Assembly (NCBI GenBank): GCA_938040725.1
Contig: CALHZX010000143.1
Location: 1 to 8,729 of the forward strand
Origin: an uncultured Actinomyces sp.
GTDB lineage: Bacteria; Actinomycetota; Actinomycetes; Actinomycetales; Actinomycetaceae
Direction: 5' to 3'
DNA length: 8,729 nt
Numbering within the stretch: the first letter of the stretch is position 1; each line of letters opens with the position of its first letter. The translations under genes and the position numbers were made by a program. This document shows, one piece after another, positions 6,372-8,729 of the stretch. The notes under the pieces were generated by a model. The model saw nothing but the letters and a program-made list of their open reading frames with translations, ran no database searches and was not told where the DNA came from.

Positions 6372-6377
6372 TATCAT
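6372..6377 (+). promoter_or_regulatory. Candidate -10 box for a leaderless acetyltransferase transcript
   Basis: TATCAT ends 6 nt before the GTG at 6384. There is no Shine-Dalgarno at the right distance, so the transcript probably begins at the start codon. This supports GTG 6384 as the start. A -35 box is not recognisable. Confidence 0.5.
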
Positions 6378-6383
6378 TGACAC

Positions 6384-6893
6384 GTGCAGATTCGAATCGC
6401 CTCTCCTGATGACCTCGAGTTCATCGAGGGCGCGTATGAGCATGCCCGGGCGTTCATGCAGGCGAATGGGAATGCGACACAGTGGCCTAAGGGGTATCCG
6501 GGCCGGATTGACGCTGAAGAAGACATCGCACGCGGACACTGCTTCCTTGTGTCCGACGACGAGGGGCCGCTCGCCGTCTTTTCTTTCGCTCCCGGGCCAG
6601 ACGAGACCTACTCCAAGATTGTCGGCGCATGGCATTCCGATGCCGACTACCACGTCATTCACCGCATGGCCGCAGTGCGAGGACAAGGTGTCGCTCGGGC
6701 GATCTTCACGTTCGCAGCAGAGCGCGCGGAATACCTACGCTGCGACACACATAAGAACAACGCACCAATGCGGCGCGCACTCGAATCCTTTGGATTCCGC
6801 GAGTGCGGCACGATCACTGTCGCCAACGGTACGCAGCGCATCGCCTATGACTGGATCAAAGAGTCACGACACGACAGCACCTCACGGTCGTAA
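6384..6893 (+). CDS. GNAT family N-acetyltransferase
   Basis: Predicted 169-residue acetyl-CoA-dependent acyltransferase of the GNAT fold. The N-terminal half starts IRIASPDDLEFIEGAY, usual for the fold's first strand and helix. Motif A is IHRMAAVRGQGVARAIFTF (92-110), where RGQGVA is the pyrophosphate-binding loop. It is followed by LRCDTHKNNAPMRRALESFG (118-137) and FRECGTI, the motif B region of the subgroup with D-T-H-x-x-N-x-P-M. Length is normal for one domain. The substrate cannot be told from sequence; small-molecule amines or protein N-termini are both possible. The start is GTG, supported by a -10 box 6 nt upstream and the fit to the family's N-terminus. Divergent from purU, convergent with mdh. 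Confidence 0.9.
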   Translation: MQIRIASPDDLEFIEGAYEHARAFMQANGNATQWPKGYPGRIDAEEDIARGHCFLVSDDEGPLAVFSFAPGPDETYSKIVGAWHSDADYHVIHRMAAVRGQGVARAIFTFAAERAEYLRCDTHKNNAPMRRALESFGFRECGTITVANGTQRIAYDWIKESRHDSTSRS

Positions 6894-6925
6894 CGCCCAG
6901 CCGGCCGCAGATGGGTCCCACACTT

Positions 6926-7031
6926 TCGCATGCAATTCCCCGCCGACACAGATCGACAACACATCAGAAACCGCATGATTCCAACGGCTCGGTTTCAAAT
7001 TCTGAAACGCTGTCGTGGGAATTGCATGCGA
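6926..7031 (-). mobile_element. MITE-like element, copy 2 (106 bp, 15-bp perfect terminal inverted repeats)
   Basis: Starts TCGCATGCAATTCCC and ends GGGAATTGCATGCGA, perfect over 15 bp, with imperfect pairing continuing inward (CGACACAG against CTGTCG). It is the inverse of copy 1 at 929-1033: its CCGTTGGAAT (complement of 6978-6987) and TTTCA (complement of 7003-7007) lie at offsets 44 and 24 from the 7031 end, exactly as in copy 1. An internal hairpin GTTTCA/TGAAAC is also present. It begins 33 bp after the acetyltransferase stop and has no coding capacity. A mobile origin is inferred. Confidence 0.65.
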
Positions 7032-7042
7032 TTTCGCGGTAC

Positions 7043-7124
7043 TGCACCCCGTTATGGAGCATTACACCCGATCAGTGGGCATTGCACCCGATCAGAACGG
7101 GTGCATCGTCACTGATGAGGTGCA
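7043..7124. repeat. 20-bp module hairpin A
   Basis: YRCACCC blocks start at 7043, 7063 and 7083 (20-bp steps), then inverted GGGTGCA at 7099 and AGGTGCA at 7118. The centre is a perfect 8-bp stem TGCACCCG/CGGGTGCA (7083-7090, 7098-7105) around ATCAGAA. Further out ATCAGTG (7071-7077) pairs with CACTGAT (7110-7116) and CACC (7065-7068) with GGTG (7119-7122). The result is a long imperfect hairpin of about 58 nt. Same design as the arrays at 744-876, 7281-7351 and 7437-7527. Confidence 0.7.
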
Positions 7125-7280
7125 CGACCCATCGGCAACAAGCGACAGCGCGGATACACGTCAGGGACAGCTCGGCCCCCGCCAACAGGTCCGACACTAC
7201 GCACCATTTCACTGACCCGCAGCCGCGCACATAGTCCTCACCAACGCGTAGTAGCCATCAGGCTGCAATGATGCTTGTTT
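7125..7280. other. Gene-free stretch between hairpins A and B
   Basis: Part of the 838-bp gap between the acetyltransferase and mdh (6894-7731). I see no gene, RNA gene or promoter in 7125-7280, nor in 7352-7436. Short open frames on both strands there have no family resemblance and run through the repeat modules. Confidence 0.5.
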
Positions 7281-7351
7281 CTAAGTGGTGTTACACCACT
7301 TAGCGGGGCATTACACCAGCTCGGAGCTAGTGCAATGCTCCCTAACTGGTG
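7281..7351. repeat. 20-bp module hairpin B with 23-bp palindrome
   Basis: CTAAGTGGTGT (7281-7291) and ACACCACTTAG (7293-7303) form a perfect palindrome around one central base. Overlapping it, GCATTACACCAGCT (7308-7321) pairs with AGCTAGTGCAATGC (7325-7338), with two mismatches that become G-U pairs in minus-strand RNA. TTAG (7300-7303) pairs with CTAA (7342-7345) and CACCA (7294-7298) with TGGTG (7347-7351). TTACACC at 7291 and 7311 and TGCAATGC at 7331 keep the 20-bp step. Two mutually exclusive folds share the same 11 bp. Confidence 0.7.
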
Positions 7352-7436
7352 CAGGACCGCCCGACATGGATCGATTGAAATCTCATAAGAGCAGCTACGG
7401 AGCAGACCATGCCACACATGGGCTTGTTGTTCAGTG

Positions 7437-7527
7437 GCATTGCACTACTTAGCACAGCGTTGCACTGGATAGTAAGCAGTGCAATGCTCTGCTATCTAGT
7501 GCATTGCTGCCGCATCTAGTGAATCGC
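7437..7527. repeat. 20-bp module hairpin C
   Basis: GCATTGCACT (7437) and GCGTTGCACT (7457) are followed by the inverted AGTGCAATGC (7478), AGTGCATTGC (7498) and AGTGAATCGC (7518), each 20 bp apart within its orientation. The arms 7437-7467 and 7477-7507 pair at 26 of 31 positions around the 9-nt loop GATAGTAAG. That loop matches the hairpin 0 loop (GTTATTAAG) at 7 of 9 positions. The long regular spacing without unique spacers separates it from CRISPR. Confidence 0.8.
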
Positions 7528-7581
7528 TCCATGATGTGGGACTACCACACATCGTTGAAGCGCCACGGCCTCGCGGTGTCA

Positions 7582-7610
7582 CACGCGTTTCACGCACACT
7601 GCCCCTTCGA
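7582..7610 (+). repeat. Dispersed repeat, copy 2 (CGCGTTTCACG joined to CACACTGCCCCTTCG)
   Basis: CGCGTTTCACG directly followed by CACACTGCCCCTTCG, matching the two blocks at 6295-6331, with an 11-bp difference between them and one base change. It lies between hairpin C and the mdh terminators. Confidence 0.45.
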
Positions 7611-7671
7611 GCGCAGCAGCCACCGGGAGCCACAACTCCACGCAACCCAGCAAAACCCCACATACATGCGG

Positions 7672-7695
7672 GCGCCCGGCCAAACAGCCGGGCGC
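7672..7695 (-). terminator. Distal terminator of mdh
   Basis: GCGCCCGGC (7672-7680) and GCCGGGCGC (7687-7695) form a perfect 9-bp stem with a 6-nt loop, 37 bp past the mdh stop. There is no T-run directly after it. It is the second of two tandem hairpins. Confidence 0.65.
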
Positions 7696-7710
7696 GCACC
7701 CTTCCCACCA

Positions 7711-7727
7711 ACCGCCACGAGGGCGGT
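7711..7727 (-). terminator. Proximal hairpin after mdh
   Basis: ACCGCC (7711-7716) and GGCGGT (7722-7727) make a 6-bp stem with a 5-nt loop only 4 bp past the mdh stop codon. On the minus strand it is followed by TTGGTGGG. It is probably part of a double terminator or a 3'-end stabiliser. Confidence 0.5.
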
Positions 7728-7731
7728 AGCC

Positions 7732-8721
7732 TCACTTGATGAAGCCGAGCGCCTTGACGGCGTCGTACTCTTCCTGGAGGGCCTTGATGTTGTGGTCGAT
7801 TCCGGCGCGGGTCGCGTCGGAGATCTCGAGGCCGTCGACGACCTGCCACTCGCCGCCGTCAGAGGTGACGGGGAAGCCGAAGTTCAGGCCGGCGGGGACG
7901 CCGTAGTGCGTGCCATCGGACATGACGCCGGCGGTGACCCACTCGCCCTCGGGGGTGCCGTGGATCCAGGAGTACATGTGGTCAATCGCAGCGTTCGCAG
8001 CGGAGGCGGCCGAGGAGGCACCGCGCGCCTCGATGATGGCGGCGCCACGCTTGGCGACGGTGGGACGGTAGTAGCTGGACAGCCACTCTTCGTCCACGAG
8101 CTCGGTCGCGGGCTTGCCGGCGACAGTCGCGTAGGAGACGTCCGGGTACTGGTCGGCCGAGTGGTTACCCCACACGACGACATCCTTGATGTCGGCGTTC
8201 GCGGCGCCGGTCTTGTGGGCGAGCTGCGCGATCGCACGGTTGTGGTCCAGGCGCATCATCGCGGTGAAGCGCGACGCCGGGACATCCGGCGCAGCGTTCT
8301 GGGCGATGGTGGCGTTGGTGTTCGCGGGGTTGCCCACGACGAGGACGCGCACGTCATCGGCGGCACCGTCGTTGATGGCCTTGCCCTGGGGGCCGAAGAT
8401 GCCCGCGTTGGCCTCGAGCAGGTCGGCGCGCTCCATGCCAGCGCGGCGCGGCATGGCACCCACCAGGTAGGCAACGTTGGTGCCCTGGAACGCACGGTTC
8501 ACGTCGTCGAAGATCTCGACGCCGGCCAGGGTCGGGAACGCGCAGTCATCGAGCTCCATGGCGGTACCCTCGGCGGCCTTGACGGCCTGCGGGATCTCCA
8601 GCAGGTTCAGCTTGACGGGCACGTCCGGGCCGAACAGCTGGCCGGAAGCAATGCGGAACAGGAGGGCGTAGCCGATGTTGCCGGCTGCGCCAGTGACGGT
8701 GACGATACGAGGTTCTGCCAT
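7732..8721 (-). CDS. mdh: Malate dehydrogenase (NAD-dependent, class 2 / MDH type 2)
   Basis: Predicted 329-residue cytoplasmic enzyme interconverting malate and oxaloacetate in the TCA cycle. The Rossmann fingerprint is TVTGAAGNIGYALLFRIA (8-25), the form typical of the MDH type 2 group rather than the LDH-like type. The substrate loop MPRRAGMERADLL holds Arg92 and Arg98. MRLDHNRA gives Asp159 and Arg162, and VVWGNHSADQYPD gives the catalytic His187. Length fits the family (about 325-330). The C-terminus is complete (ends GFIK). Only 8 bp are visible upstream of the ATG at 8721, so promoter and ribosome binding site are outside or at the edge of the window. Two hairpins follow the stop codon. 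Confidence 0.97.
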   Translation of the reverse strand: MAEPRIVTVTGAAGNIGYALLFRIASGQLFGPDVPVKLNLLEIPQAVKAAEGTAMELDDCAFPTLAGVEIFDDVNRAFQGTNVAYLVGAMPRRAGMERADLLEANAGIFGPQGKAINDGAADDVRVLVVGNPANTNATIAQNAAPDVPASRFTAMMRLDHNRAIAQLAHKTGAANADIKDVVVWGNHSADQYPDVSYATVAGKPATELVDEEWLSSYYRPTVAKRGAAIIEARGASSAASAANAAIDHMYSWIHGTPEGEWVTAGVMSDGTHYGVPAGLNFGFPVTSDGGEWQVVDGLEISDATRAGIDHNIKALQEEYDAVKALGFIK

Positions 8722-8729
8722 GATGTGGC

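Noticed and set aside
6911..7234. Small plus-strand genes in the acetyltransferase-mdh gap
   Set aside because: Several short frames overlap one another and run through the TIR element and hairpin A. No ribosome binding site or conserved motif was seen.
6894..7731. tRNA or rRNA gene in the long gap
   Set aside because: No cloverleaf with a GTTCRANNC T-arm or CCA-type acceptor stem, and no rRNA-like sequence, could be found. The stems present are long hairpins.
7496..7849. 117-residue minus-strand frame downstream of mdh
   Set aside because: It overlaps the mdh 3' end in another frame, its two terminator hairpins and hairpin C, and has no domain.

Overview
The window looks like chromosomal DNA of a high-GC actinobacterium. 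The G/C-ending codon use, Actinobacteria-type one-carbon genes, a class-2 (NAD-type) malate dehydrogenase and apparently leaderless promoters all fit. Gene content and style suggest Actinomycetaceae (Schaalia/Actinomyces-like). That is an inference from recognition, not from a database search.

Layout. 1-550 (+): a 2H phosphoesterase / 2'-5' RNA ligase-like protein. 551-1171: a gene-free gap between convergent genes that holds a terminator, a 19-bp-periodic inverted-repeat array and a 105-bp element with terminal inverted repeats. 1172-1999 (-): exodeoxyribonuclease III. 2133-4327 (-): the two-gene operon glyA-folD, preceded by a clear ZTP (pfl-motif) riboswitch at 4374-4450. 4451-4759: a divergent promoter region, AT-rich in its distal half. 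4760-5298 (+): a decayed, 3'-truncated sugar-phosphate transferase pseudogene with two apparent 1-bp deletions. 5321-6175 (-): purU. 6384-6893 (+): a GNAT acetyltransferase. 6894-7731: a second gene-free gap between convergent genes, holding a second copy of the terminal-inverted-repeat element and three more long imperfect hairpins built from 19-20-bp modules. 7732-8721 (-): mdh.

How the genes work together. GlyA (serine to glycine plus methylene-THF), FolD (methylene-THF to 10-formyl-THF) and PurU (10-formyl-THF to THF plus formate) form a nearly complete one-carbon folate module. The ZTP riboswitch would raise GlyA-FolD when 10-formyl-THF runs short and the purine intermediate ZTP/AICAR accumulates. 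PurU opposes this by draining 10-formyl-THF, and it has its own promoter with a palindrome over the -35/spacer region.

The least explained material is in the two long gaps between convergent genes. Both carry one copy of the same roughly 105-bp element (TIR TCGCATGCAATTC, in opposite orientation) and one or more long imperfect hairpins made of 19- or 20-bp periodic modules. I do not recognise this repeat family by name. It behaves like a BIME/REP- or MITE-like family and is the best candidate for something undescribed here.
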